DNA of 64,000 nt from Psychrobacter urativorans (GTDB lineage: Bacteria > Pseudomonadota > Gammaproteobacteria > Pseudomonadales > Moraxellaceae), in contig NZ_CP012678.1 of NCBI RefSeq assembly GCF_001298525.1, positions 1,240,001 to 1,304,000 of the forward strand. Direction: 5' to 3'. Below, one piece after another: positions 56,455-64,000 of the stretch (positions are counted from its first letter, which is position 1; every line of letters begins with the position of its first letter). A program made the position numbers and the translations under genes. The notes under the pieces were generated by a model. It was not told the DNA's origin. It ran no database searches and saw only the letters and a list, made by a program, of their open reading frames with translations.

Positions 56455-57315
56455 ATGAAAAATAGCAAAAATGAACACGCCTATCTCGATTTGCTGCAAT
56501 ACGTGATGAATAACGGCACTGAAAAAGGCGACCGTACCGGAACAGGCACAATCAGCCATTTTGGGGCGCAGTTGCGCTTTAATCTAGCCGATGGTTTTCC
56601 GTTATTAACCACCAAAAAAGTGCACTTTAAATCCATTGTGTACGAATTATTATGGTTTTTAAGTGGCAGTACTCACGTTGGCTATCTACAGCAGCATAAT
56701 GTGCGTATTTGGAATGAATGGGCAACCGCAGCACAAACGGCACGCTTTAATCGTGCTGAAGGGGATTTGGGTCCGATTTATGGGCATCAATGGCGTAATT
56801 ATGGCGCTAGTAAAAAAGAAGACGGCAGTTATGCGGCTGATGGTGTCGATCAAATTACCGAAGTGATTCATCAAATCAAAATCAATCCCAATTCACGGCG
56901 CTTAATTGTGTCAGGCTGGAATCCTTGCGAGGCAGAACAAGTTGCATTGCCGCCTTGTCATACGCTGTTTCAGTTTTTTGTGGCAGACAATAAACTGTCT
57001 TGCCAGCTGTATCAACGCTCAGCCGATTTATTCCTAGGCGTACCGTTTAATATTGCCAGCTATGCATTATTAACGCAAATGGTGGCGCAGGTGTGCGATT
57101 TAGAAGTGGGTGAATTTATCTGGACGGGCGGAGATTGCCACATTTATCAAAACCACCGCGAACAAGTCGAATTACAGCTGACTCGCTCGCTGTATACGCT
57201 GCCCACATTGACATTAAATCCTAACGTTAAAGATATCTTTGCGTTTACTTATGAAGATATCAGCGTGGATGGCTACGAATCGCACCTCGCTATTAAAGCG
57301 CCTGTGGCAGTCTAA
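56455..57315 (+). CDS. thyA: thymidylate synthase
   Basis: 286-residue enzyme methylating dUMP to dTMP with methylene-tetrahydrofolate. Catalytic Cys168 is in [12 protein letters not shown], preceded by [21 protein letters not shown] near the N-terminus holds the phosphate-binding Arg, and [11 protein letters not shown] and the C-terminal LAIKAPVAV are conserved. It carries a modest insertion around 92-127 ([15 protein letters not shown], then [11 protein letters not shown]), as in many non-enterobacterial forms. It is 45 bp upstream of folA, so dihydrofolate made here is reduced by the neighbouring product. Confidence 0.98.
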   Translation: MKNSKNEHAYLDLLQYVMNNGTEKGDRTGTGTISHFGAQLRFNLADGFPLLTTKKVHFKSIVYELLWFLSGSTHVGYLQQHNVRIWNEWATAAQTARFNRAEGDLGPIYGHQWRNYGASKKEDGSYAADGVDQITEVIHQIKINPNSRRLIVSGWNPCEAEQVALPPCHTLFQFFVADNKLSCQLYQRSADLFLGVPFNIASYALLTQMVAQVCDLEVGEFIWTGGDCHIYQNHREQVELQLTRSLYTLPTLTLNPNVKDIFAFTYEDISVDGYESHLAIKAPVAV

Positions 57316-57360
57316 TAACGCGTTTATATTTTAAGAGCTATTTTAAAAAAAGGTAATACC

Positions 57361-57921
57361 ATGAGTATCAACAGCATCGAAGTGGCGCAAATTGCCGCTA
57401 TTAGCCGTAATCGCTGTATCGGCAAAGGCAATGATTTACCATGGCATATCCCGACTGATTTGCAGCATTTTAAGCAACTGACCACCCAAAATAGTGATGA
57501 TACCATTAAAGGTATTGTCATCATGGGACGCAAGACCTTTGAATCAATGGGTTCTAAACCACTGCCAAAGCGTATTAGTTTTATCATTACCAGCCAGCTG
57601 GATTATGCGCAGCAACAAGGGCTGATAGAAAAAAAGAATGCGCACGTGCTGCATGATTTAGCCTCTGCCCTACAGCAAGCGGCAGACTTGGCAGCAGAAT
57701 TACAGTTAAAGACCATTTGGGTGATTGGTGGTGAGCGCGTGTTTAGCGAGGCGCTAAGCGTTACTGACCGCATTGAGCTGACGCATGTGGATACCGATAT
57801 TGAGAATGGTGACGCATTTTATCCTGAACTACCAAACGAGTTTAAAGTCGTGGCAGAGTCTGAGCAGATACACGATGAAAAAAGTGAGCTGGATTTTAAA
57901 TTTGTGACTTATCAGAAGTGA
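57361..57921 (+). CDS. folA: dihydrofolate reductase
   Basis: 186-residue NADPH-dependent enzyme regenerating tetrahydrofolate. VAQIAAISRNRCIGKGNDLPWHIPTDL holds the substrate site, with the acidic residue Asp33 (equivalent to Asp27 of E. coli). GRKTFESMG and WVIGGERVFSEAL are the NADPH-binding signatures. It is slightly longer than the E. coli enzyme (159) through insertions around 42-50 and 85-95. It forms a likely operon with thyA and ends at a terminator. Confidence 0.95.
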   Translation: MSINSIEVAQIAAISRNRCIGKGNDLPWHIPTDLQHFKQLTTQNSDDTIKGIVIMGRKTFESMGSKPLPKRISFIITSQLDYAQQQGLIEKKNAHVLHDLASALQQAADLAAELQLKTIWVIGGERVFSEALSVTDRIELTHVDTDIENGDAFYPELPNEFKVVAESEQIHDEKSELDFKFVTYQK

Positions 57922-57933
57922 CTGATTAAAAAT

Positions 57934-57967
57934 AAAACCGCAAATCAATAATGAGTAGCGGTTTTTT
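57934..57967. terminator. terminator between folA and uvrC
   Basis: AAAACCGC pairs with GCGGTTTT around a 16-nt loop, followed by TT. It serves folA and lies 36 bp beyond the uvrC stop as well; the two genes converge. Confidence 0.75.
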
Positions 57968-58003
57968 CATCATCAATAACAAAAAATTATGCTGGGATAC
58001 GAC

Positions 58004-59857
58004 TTATTCATGCAACACTTTATAAATCGTATTTGCCAACACTTTACCAATCCCCGGCACGCCTGCCAATTCTTGTTGTGATGCGCCAAGTAACTGCTGC
58101 ATACCACCAAAATGATTGAGTATGTCGCGGCGGCGCTTTTCACCAAGTCCCGGAATGACCTCTAACACTGAGGATGAGCGGCGTTTATCGCGCTTTTTAC
58201 GATGCGCCGTAATGGCAAACCGGTGTGCCTCATCACGAATATGCATCAATAAATGCAGCGCCTTACTGTCCATGGGCAAATCAAGCGGCTCGTGATCTAA
58301 GAAATGCAACACTTCAAGACCTGCCTTACGCCCTTCGCCTTTTGCTACCCCAATCAGTAAGGTATCGCCGAGAATACCTAATTCTACTAGCACCTCTTTT
58401 GCCATACTCAGCTGACCTTTTCCGCCATCAATCAATAACAAGTCCGGTAACGGCTGTTTTTTATAACGGCGCGTGAGTACCTGTTTCATCGCCGCATAAT
58501 CATCTCCACCGACAATATCATGAATGGCATATTGACGATAATCCCGCCGGCGTGAGCCACCTTGATCAAACACCACGCAACTGCCAATGGTCGCCTCACC
58601 CATGGTATGCGAAATATCAAAGCATTCGATACGATCAATCGTGCGTTCAGTCACTGACGCTAATACGTCTTTTAATGCCCCAAAACGCGCATGTAATTCT
58701 AAATAATCACCCAATTTGGTTTTAAGAGCGTTCGTTGCATTGAGCGTTGCCAAATCAAGCCACTCCGCTCGATGTTCGCGTACGCTAGTTTTAATGGTCA
58801 CCTTACTACCAAAATGGGTAGCCAGTGCCTCGCTAATAGCTACTTGATCGGGCAACTGATGGCTTAGAATAATTTCAGCAGGCAAATCATCGGTAACTTG
58901 AAAATAAAACGAAGTAATAAAAGCAGATAAATTATCGGCAATCGGCTCGCTGCTATCAACGTCAGGGAAGTAATTTTTGCCACCCAAAACTCGCCCACCG
59001 CGAACCGTCAGGACGTTAACTGCGGTCATACCCGCTTGGCTGGCAATAGATATCACATCGGCTTCGCCCTCTACCGTATACACCGCTTGCTTGGCTTGCA
59101 CTTCACGCAGCATAGACAGCTGATCACGATAAAATACCGCCTTTTCAAAATCTAACTCTTCCGCTGCACCTTCCATTTTGGTAATCAGCGTACTATGAAT
59201 ATCACTTGAATCACCCTTTAAAAAACGAATGGTATTATTCACATCTTCTGCGTAATCCTCTGCCGTCACAAAGCCTACACAAGGCGCACGGCAGCGTTTG
59301 ATTTGATATTCTAAACATGGGCGTTGACGCTGTTTAAAAAAGGTATTGGTACATTGGCGCATCTGAAACATTTTTTGCATGAGTACTAAGGTTTCTTTTG
59401 CCGCATGAGCAGAGGGAAAAGGTCCAAAGAAGCGACCCTTTTGATGATTGCCTTTACCGCGCCCATAAGCCAGCCTTGGATAAGGTTTGTCCGCTGAAAT
59501 GAAGACATACAGATAGGATTTATCATCACGCAGCAACACGTTATAAGGCGGACGATGTTCTTTAATGAGATTTTGCTCAAGCAATAAGGCTTCAGTTTCA
59601 CTACGGGTAATGATGGTTTCAATATTATGAATCCGCGCCACTAGCGCCCGTGTTTTTGGATGGTCAATGGTCTTGGCAAAGTAGCTGTTCACACGGCTTT
59701 TCAGTGATTTTGCCTTACCAACATAGAGAATATCACCATTTTTACCGAGCATTTTATAGACACCCGGCAAATTCGGTAGACGCTGGATAAGGTGCTTTAA
59801 GCGAGCTTGCTTATCTTCTTTATCAGTAATAGCACTTGGCTTCGACACATTCACCAT
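58004..59857 (-). CDS. uvrC: excinuclease ABC subunit C
   Basis: 617-residue nuclease making both incisions in nucleotide-excision repair. The N-terminal GIY-YIG domain ([26 protein letters not shown] in part, about 30-100) makes the 3' cut. A Cys-rich segment ([13 protein letters not shown]) and a UVR domain follow. The RNase H-like domain ([32 protein letters not shown]) makes the 5' cut, and tandem HhH motifs end the protein ([32 protein letters not shown]). The ATG at 59857 is preferred; TTG or GTG starts nearby are possible because the ribosome binding site is unclear. Confidence 0.96.
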   Translation of the reverse strand: MVNVSKPSAITDKEDKQARLKHLIQRLPNLPGVYKMLGKNGDILYVGKAKSLKSRVNSYFAKTIDHPKTRALVARIHNIETIITRSETEALLLEQNLIKEHRPPYNVLLRDDKSYLYVFISADKPYPRLAYGRGKGNHQKGRFFGPFPSAHAAKETLVLMQKMFQMRQCTNTFFKQRQRPCLEYQIKRCRAPCVGFVTAEDYAEDVNNTIRFLKGDSSDIHSTLITKMEGAAEELDFEKAVFYRDQLSMLREVQAKQAVYTVEGEADVISIASQAGMTAVNVLTVRGGRVLGGKNYFPDVDSSEPIADNLSAFITSFYFQVTDDLPAEIILSHQLPDQVAISEALATHFGSKVTIKTSVREHRAEWLDLATLNATNALKTKLGDYLELHARFGALKDVLASVTERTIDRIECFDISHTMGEATIGSCVVFDQGGSRRRDYRQYAIHDIVGGDDYAAMKQVLTRRYKKQPLPDLLLIDGGKGQLSMAKEVLVELGILGDTLLIGVAKGEGRKAGLEVLHFLDHEPLDLPMDSKALHLLMHIRDEAHRFAITAHRKKRDKRRSSSVLEVIPGLGEKRRRDILNHFGGMQQLLGASQQELAGVPGIGKVLANTIYKVLHE

Positions 59858-59928
59858 GGCAGACAATACTCTCAAATAATTCTGGAATGTCTTTAGTTAT
59901 GGGGCAATTTCCTCCCGATTGCAAGCAC

Positions 59929-59956
59929 AAAAAAGCCAGCGCGTGGCTGACTTTTT
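59929..59956 (-). terminator. terminator downstream of the DUF3360 gene
   Basis: On the minus strand, AAAAAGTCAGCC pairs with GGCTGGCTTTTTT-like sequence around a short GC loop (one mismatch), then a T run. It lies 28 bp after the DUF3360 stop and 72 bp upstream of the uvrC start. Confidence 0.75.
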
Positions 59957-59983
59957 ATCATTACTCAATTTAATAACACTTTA

Positions 59984-61507
59984 TTAATGACGAAAATTCG
60001 GCAGCAAAGCGGGAATCCCCGGCAACATTCCGACCACAGCCATAACGCCCGTTAACACGACAAACATCACTAGAGGAATAATCCAGCGGCTCATTTTTGA
60101 TAAGCTGGCACTACGCTCTTTCGAGCCAATCAACCCTAAATTATCGAGCAGTAAGGTGATTGACCAGCCAAATGCTGGGTTTACCAATGCTGATGCAAAC
60201 ACCACAATAGCCGCCGACTGGGTGGTTTTTCCTTCGCGTGTCATTTCCATCCCAGCTTCCAATAGCGGAATAAAAACCCCAACAATCAGCGCCACACACA
60301 TGACCGGTTCCCAAATTGCCAAATCCATCGGATAACCCCAAAGACCGGCAACCACACAGAACAATGCCGTTAGCAATGCGCCCGCTGGAATCGGACGCTT
60401 GGCAATTGCCGCAGGCACGATATACGTACCCCAAGACGACGCAAAATTTGCACCACCAAGTACTGAGCCCGCAACTTGGCGAAATGAGGCGCTGACCATC
60501 GTATCATCAATATCCATCAGCACCTTTTCCGTACGTTTTGGATAGCTAATTTTTTGAAAAACCTGATGTCCCAAGAAGTCGGGTGACCACATAGCCACCG
60601 CCAAAATGGCAAACGGTAACACCACAATAAAGCTTTCAACCGTTGGTAGACCCAGCATCCAGCCCGTATTTTCGCCCCACCAATACATCGGGCTCATATG
60701 TGGTAAACCGGGTGCTGTTTTAAAGGCAAAGGGCGCACCTAAAGCAAATGCAACCCCACCGCCTAACAAACAGCTCAGCGGCACCGCAAGCCAACGCTTA
60801 TTAAAATTCTCTAGTACAGCGTAGAGCACAATCGTGAGTAAAATCACCACAAAGGCAATATACGACATACCAATGCCTTCTGCCCATGTAAATAAGCTCT
60901 TCACCTGTGACGTCGTACCGATAAAGCCCAAATACAGCAGCAAACCACCACAAACACCCTTACTGGTGAGATTTGCCAGTAAACTTCCCCCTTTACTAAT
61001 CGCCAGCAAGAGACCAAAAGCACCAATCAGCAAACCAAATGCCATCGGGTGACCACCTGCCGCTACTACGATAGGAATCAGCGGAATCAATGGACCATGT
61101 GTCCCAGCAAGGTTAGCTGTCGGCAGCAAAAACCCTGAAAACAGAACAATAAAGAAAGATACAATTAACAGCTCATAGCGGACATTCTCTAATACAAACG
61201 CCTCTCCTAAGCCGAGTGGTCCTGCAAAGGTTGCGGCAATAGCACCCACCATCACGACTTTACCAATGGTCGCCGCCATCGCTGGAATAGTATCTTCATA
61301 CTCAAAACGATAATCACGAAATGGCAAATTGGCACGCCAACGCTTAGGCTGCATGATTTGTAATTCATGTTTAAGATAGGCATCGCGGTTTTTAAAACTG
61401 GCGCTTGGCTCATGCAACTCAGCATAGCTGCCTTGCAACTCATGGTCGTCATCGGATAAATCTAACGGCGGATTCGCCTCTAAAGCGGCTCTTTGCGGGT
61501 TACTCAT
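59984..61507 (-). CDS. DUF3360 family multi-pass membrane transporter-like protein
   Basis: 507-residue inner-membrane protein. The start at 61507 follows AGGGAGA. A 75-residue hydrophilic N-terminus ends in the family signature YLKHELQIMQPKRWRANLPFRDYRFE (in part). About 12 hydrophobic segments follow, with NLAGTHGPLIPLIP, AMWSPDFLGHQVFQ, DDTMVSASFRQVAGS, ANFASSWGTYIVPAAIAKRPIPAGA, and LVNPAFGWSITLLLDNLGLIG. The helix pattern and the THGPLIP segment recall SulP / nucleobase permease folds, but the substrate is unknown and no STAS domain is present. It stands alone, with no catabolic genes alongside. Confidence 0.85.
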   Translation of the reverse strand: MSNPQRAALEANPPLDLSDDDHELQGSYAELHEPSASFKNRDAYLKHELQIMQPKRWRANLPFRDYRFEYEDTIPAMAATIGKVVMVGAIAATFAGPLGLGEAFVLENVRYELLIVSFFIVLFSGFLLPTANLAGTHGPLIPLIPIVVAAGGHPMAFGLLIGAFGLLLAISKGGSLLANLTSKGVCGGLLLYLGFIGTTSQVKSLFTWAEGIGMSYIAFVVILLTIVLYAVLENFNKRWLAVPLSCLLGGGVAFALGAPFAFKTAPGLPHMSPMYWWGENTGWMLGLPTVESFIVVLPFAILAVAMWSPDFLGHQVFQKISYPKRTEKVLMDIDDTMVSASFRQVAGSVLGGANFASSWGTYIVPAAIAKRPIPAGALLTALFCVVAGLWGYPMDLAIWEPVMCVALIVGVFIPLLEAGMEMTREGKTTQSAAIVVFASALVNPAFGWSITLLLDNLGLIGSKERSASLSKMSRWIIPLVMFVVLTGVMAVVGMLPGIPALLPNFRH

Positions 61508-62239
61508 CACATCTCCCTATGTCGACTGAGGTTTTCATTGCTTTGTGTGATGCCTTATTTCCGTTTGATCTTATAATCGTACAAAAAATAAGCCAAAAGA
61601 CATAAATTGGCAGTTATTGTATGCTAACCATACTTTAATTGCGAGTTTTTCGCTTAAAAAGATACTTTATGTATCAATATCTTAGTTTAAATGCTTTTAC
61701 TCCTTTTTAGCCAATTAAACCGCTTTTTAGCTTAATAGTAATATCAATATTTAGACGTTTAGATGCTCAATCGTATGACGGCAATATGCCAATTGATGAT
61801 GTTTATAGGTCAAGATATTTGGCGATAACAAGTATGGCGAAGCATAACGCTAGCCATTTTTGCGGCGGCGCTATTAATGAATGATGAATATTGAATGTGT
61901 GTGTTATGAAGGAGTGTGTTATTAAAGAGCAGTTGATTAACAAGATAGTGACGTATGGATAGCAACACATGGACAGCAACGTATTAATAGTTATTTAATA
62001 CGTCCAAACTGAACGAGTAAGCAAGATTTTTGGTTACGCTTTAAGACTGGTGCTATCTGCTATTTTTAATTATGATAGCAATCTTTTGCTCAGCCATTAG
62101 GTAATCGTAACGGTCAGAGGCAACGTCGTTCATTTGCGCCAATAACGCTGTCATCACTATTTACTATGACACTAGATACTTGTCCAATGCATCAAGCGGA
62201 TACCACTGGCATGATCATCAAAAGACTAAAGGATAAAAC
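61508..62239. other. 732-bp non-coding region
   Basis: Divergent gap between the DUF3360 and DUF4442 genes, one of the longest empty stretches here. Two short near-repeats are present: a 14-bp direct repeat ATGGATAGCAACAC / ATGGACAGCAACGT at 61955-61982, and GTGTGTTATGAAG / GTGTGTTATTAAAG near 61902-61928. Open frames are very short and lack ribosome binding sites. No tRNA or clear structured RNA is seen. Confidence 0.55.
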
Positions 62240-62797
62240 ATGAGTCTGTTACCGAAAAATTTAGAGACGCTAAGACGTAAAACCAAAAAAAGCATCATGC
62301 CCCTACTCACCCCTCATCTACTCAAGCTGCGTATCAACACCTATGCACCTTACGTTGGTGCCGGCATTAAAGTTGAACACGTTGATTTAGATCAAGGGTT
62401 GTGTGTGGTCAGTATGGGTCTTAACGCGCTTAATAAGAATATTGTGGGCACGCAGTTCGGTGGCAGCTTATACTCAATGGTCGACCCTTTTTATATGTTG
62501 ATGCTCATGCACCAATTAGGCAGTACCTACGTTGTATGGGACAAAAGTTCGCATATTGAGTTTATCGCTCCCGGTAATAGTAAAGTGACGACTCGTATGA
62601 AAATTCCCAGTACCGAAATTGCAACGATTCAAGAGCTTGCAAAAGAAGGTGAACCGGTCTTTCGTGAATACACCACCGATATCGTTGATGAGCAGCAAAA
62701 AGTTATCGCGACCGTCACCAAGACTATCTATATACGCCTGCGTAAGTACAGTAAATCTAAAGAGCAGAGCAGCCGTATTGATATTATGGAAGCATAG
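62240..62797 (+). CDS. DUF4442 hotdog-fold protein
   Basis: 185-residue protein with a hotdog domain of the DUF4442 group (related to PaaI/YiiD thioesterases). A basic N-terminal segment (1-35) precedes VGAGIKVEHVDLDQGLCVVSMGL. The hotdog helix region NKNIVGTQFGGSLYSMVDPFYMLMLM holds a GG-x-LY-S-MVD motif typical of the family, and SSHIEFIAPGNSKVT is the following strand. Acyl-thioester hydrolysis is plausible but untested. The start follows AAAGGAT. A tandem repeat and a terminator follow. Confidence 0.85.
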   Translation: MSLLPKNLETLRRKTKKSIMPLLTPHLLKLRINTYAPYVGAGIKVEHVDLDQGLCVVSMGLNALNKNIVGTQFGGSLYSMVDPFYMLMLMHQLGSTYVVWDKSSHIEFIAPGNSKVTTRMKIPSTEIATIQELAKEGEPVFREYTTDIVDEQQKVIATVTKTIYIRLRKYSKSKEQSSRIDIMEA

Positions 62798-62809
62798 AAA
62801 AAATTAAAT

Positions 62810-62841
62810 GATTAAACGATTAAACGATTAAACGATTAAAA
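62810..62841 (+). repeat. 8-bp tandem repeat, four copies, just after a stop codon
   Basis: GATTAAAC is repeated at 62810-62817, 62818-62825 and 62826-62833, with a fourth copy ending in A (62834-62841). It begins 12 bp after the DUF4442 stop. Each copy contains TAA, and the 8-bp period puts a stop in all three frames. Confidence 0.95.
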
Positions 62842-62860
62842 TCTAAACTCTACACATACA

Positions 62861-62908
62861 AAAACCCCAATCTGGCATCAGCACAGATTGGGGTTTTGTC
62901 TTTTTTGG
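62861..62908 (+). terminator. terminator after the DUF4442 gene
   Basis: AAAACCCCAATCTG pairs with CAGATTGGGGTTTT around a 9-nt loop and is followed by GTCTTTTTT. It is among the longest stems in the window. Confidence 0.92.
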
Positions 62909-63046
62909 TACTACCCGCTTATTTATATGATAAACCTATGAATAAGGGCTTGTATCTGATTTTTCTTTATTGCCGAAACGCATAATATGGGCTCAGCAAT
63001 AAAGTAATATTAAGCGCAATGCTTAAAACCAGATACTGGATAAAAT

Positions 63047-63439
63047 CTAAGCGTCAGCTTTTGGCTTAACAACTTTAGGTGCACGCGGAGCAAGCTTCTC
63101 GCGGATACGTGCTGATTTACCAGAGCGCTCACGTAAGTAGTATAGTTTCGCACGGCGAACTGCGCCACGGCGTTTCACTTCAATGCTCTCAATGATGGGT
63201 GAATGCAATTGGAATGCACGTTCAACACCAACACCACTTGAAATTTTACGAACCGTAAACGCTGAGTTTAAACCGCGGTTACGTTTAGCAATAACAATGC
63301 CTTCAAAAGCCTGTAAACGCTCACGTTCGCCTTCACGTACTTTTACTTGAACGACGACAGTGTCGCCAGGACCAAAGCTTGGACGTTCAATAATTTGAGC
63401 GTTTTCAACGGCTTGAACCAATAGATGCTTGTTGCTCAT
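63047..63439 (-). CDS. rplS: 50S ribosomal protein L19
   Basis: 130-residue ribosomal protein at the 30S-50S interface. [35 protein letters not shown] (in part) and [24 protein letters not shown] are conserved. A basic Ala/Pro/Lys tail ends it. It follows trmD by 203 bp in the standard rpsP-rimM-trmD-rplS order. GAGATAAC precedes the ATG. Confidence 0.97.
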   Translation of the reverse strand: MSNKHLLVQAVENAQIIERPSFGPGDTVVVQVKVREGERERLQAFEGIVIAKRNRGLNSAFTVRKISSGVGVERAFQLHSPIIESIEVKRRGAVRRAKLYYLRERSGKSARIREKLAPRAPKVVKPKADA

Positions 63440-63642
63440 GAGAGTTATCTCCTCACATTAGATAATAGAGGCTTCGCGCATATCACCTGTTTGTAATAAG
63501 TAATCATGTCTATTATTGATATCTTGTATTAATCTATCTATAACAAACACAACGTAAATGGGGTTGCAAACGGCCATTATGATATGACCTGTTTAGTATT
63601 GCTCAAAATTTTACTTATTAACTGTTTATCAAACTATGCAAG

Positions 63643-64000
63643 CTATTTTTTAGTGGCTTTAGCCAACGCTTTTAGCCACTTAGCTTGCTGTACACTGGGG
63701 CTGAACGCTTGCCATAAGTCAGGACGCCGTGTTTGCGTGCGCTCAACTTGTTGACTAAAGCGCCACTCGGCAATATTGGCATGGTGACCTGATAGCAGTA
63801 CTTCAGGCACTGCCATACCCGCAAACTCATGCGGCTTCGTATAGTGTGGGCAGTCCAGCAAACCATCGACAAACGAGTCTTGCTCTGCTGACTTATCATC
63901 ACCCATGATATCGGGCAGACGACGTATCACACTATCCATCAGCACCATCGCTGGCAGCTCACCACCGGTCAGTACGTAATCACCCAGTGACACTTCCATA
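63643..64000 (-). CDS. trmD: tRNA (guanine-37-N1)-methyltransferase, C-terminal part
   Basis: Only the last 119 or so codons lie in the window; the gene runs off its right end. [32 protein letters not shown] (in part) is the end of the SPOUT domain with the trefoil-knot SAM loop, and [33 protein letters not shown] (in part) is the TrmD-specific linker and C-terminal tRNA-binding domain. It methylates G37 of tRNAs to prevent frameshifting. The Met at 63999 is internal, not a start. Confidence 0.95.
   Translation of the reverse strand, partial: MEVSLGDYVLTGGELPAMVLMDSVIRRLPDIMGDDKSAEQDSFVDGLLDCPHYTKPHEFAGMAVPEVLLSGHHANIAEWRFSQQVERTQTRRPDLWQAFSPSVQQAKWLKALAKATKK

Noticed and set aside
62810..62841. 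CRISPR-like array
   Set aside because: The repeat unit is 8 bp with no spacers; it is a simple tandem repeat.

Overview
The window reads as a chromosomal segment of a moderately AT-rich gammaproteobacterium. Protein content and gene order (hisIE-tatABC, divergent tyrS/anmK, pheST-ihfA, trmD-rplS, lgt-thyA-folA, trxA-rho) fit the Moraxellaceae, most likely Psychrobacter. The genus is inferred from overall resemblance, not from a search. Genes are densely packed on both strands with many rho-independent terminators. I see no rRNA, tRNA, CRISPR array, insertion sequence, prophage or replication origin.

Layout. 1-8,300: nucleotide salvage (upp), a YdfG-type dehydrogenase, an unrecognised protein, an orphan THI5/NMT1-like protein without signal peptide, a DUF1653 protein, tyrS and anmK (divergent), and a fabF-type ketoacyl synthase. 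8,300-18,800: a Glu-rich protein with a (GAA)9 tract, aminopeptidase P and a POT peptide transporter (peptide use), an Ala-rich membrane protein, lnt and corC (envelope lipoprotein maturation), and a DUF4105 (Lnb-type) membrane protein. 18,800-34,300: dienelactone-hydrolase family, SDR, a large DUF2339 membrane protein, rbgA, an AT-rich KAP-type P-loop NTPase, mutY, tesB, rapA, a 2-hydroxyacid dehydrogenase and rluA. 34,300-45,400: trxA and rho with a long leader, two small lipoproteins, a zinc metallopeptidase, and the translation cluster rpmI-rplT / pheS-pheT / ihfA without infC. 45,400-64,000: hisIE and a tat operon with an extra truncated tatA, an FBH1-like helicase overlapping dusC, MAPEG and OsmC proteins, rppH, a medium-chain alcohol dehydrogenase, a TANGO2-like NRDE protein, lgt-thyA-folA, uvrC, a DUF3360 transporter, a DUF4442 protein, rplS and the 3' end of trmD at the window edge.

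Most genes are housekeeping. The clearest unexplained signals are: (1) a 36-codon truncated tatA duplicate just upstream of full tatA, whose differences from it are almost all synonymous; (2) an in-frame TAA at codon 8 of the peptide transporter, behind its best ribosome binding site; (3) a lone AT-rich KAP NTPase between rbgA and mutY, the only real accessory or defence candidate; (4) short tandem repeats sitting on or just after the stop codons of at least five unrelated genes; (5) a long near-palindrome in front of a repeat-rich lipoprotein gene. I did not find a convincing multi-gene novel system.
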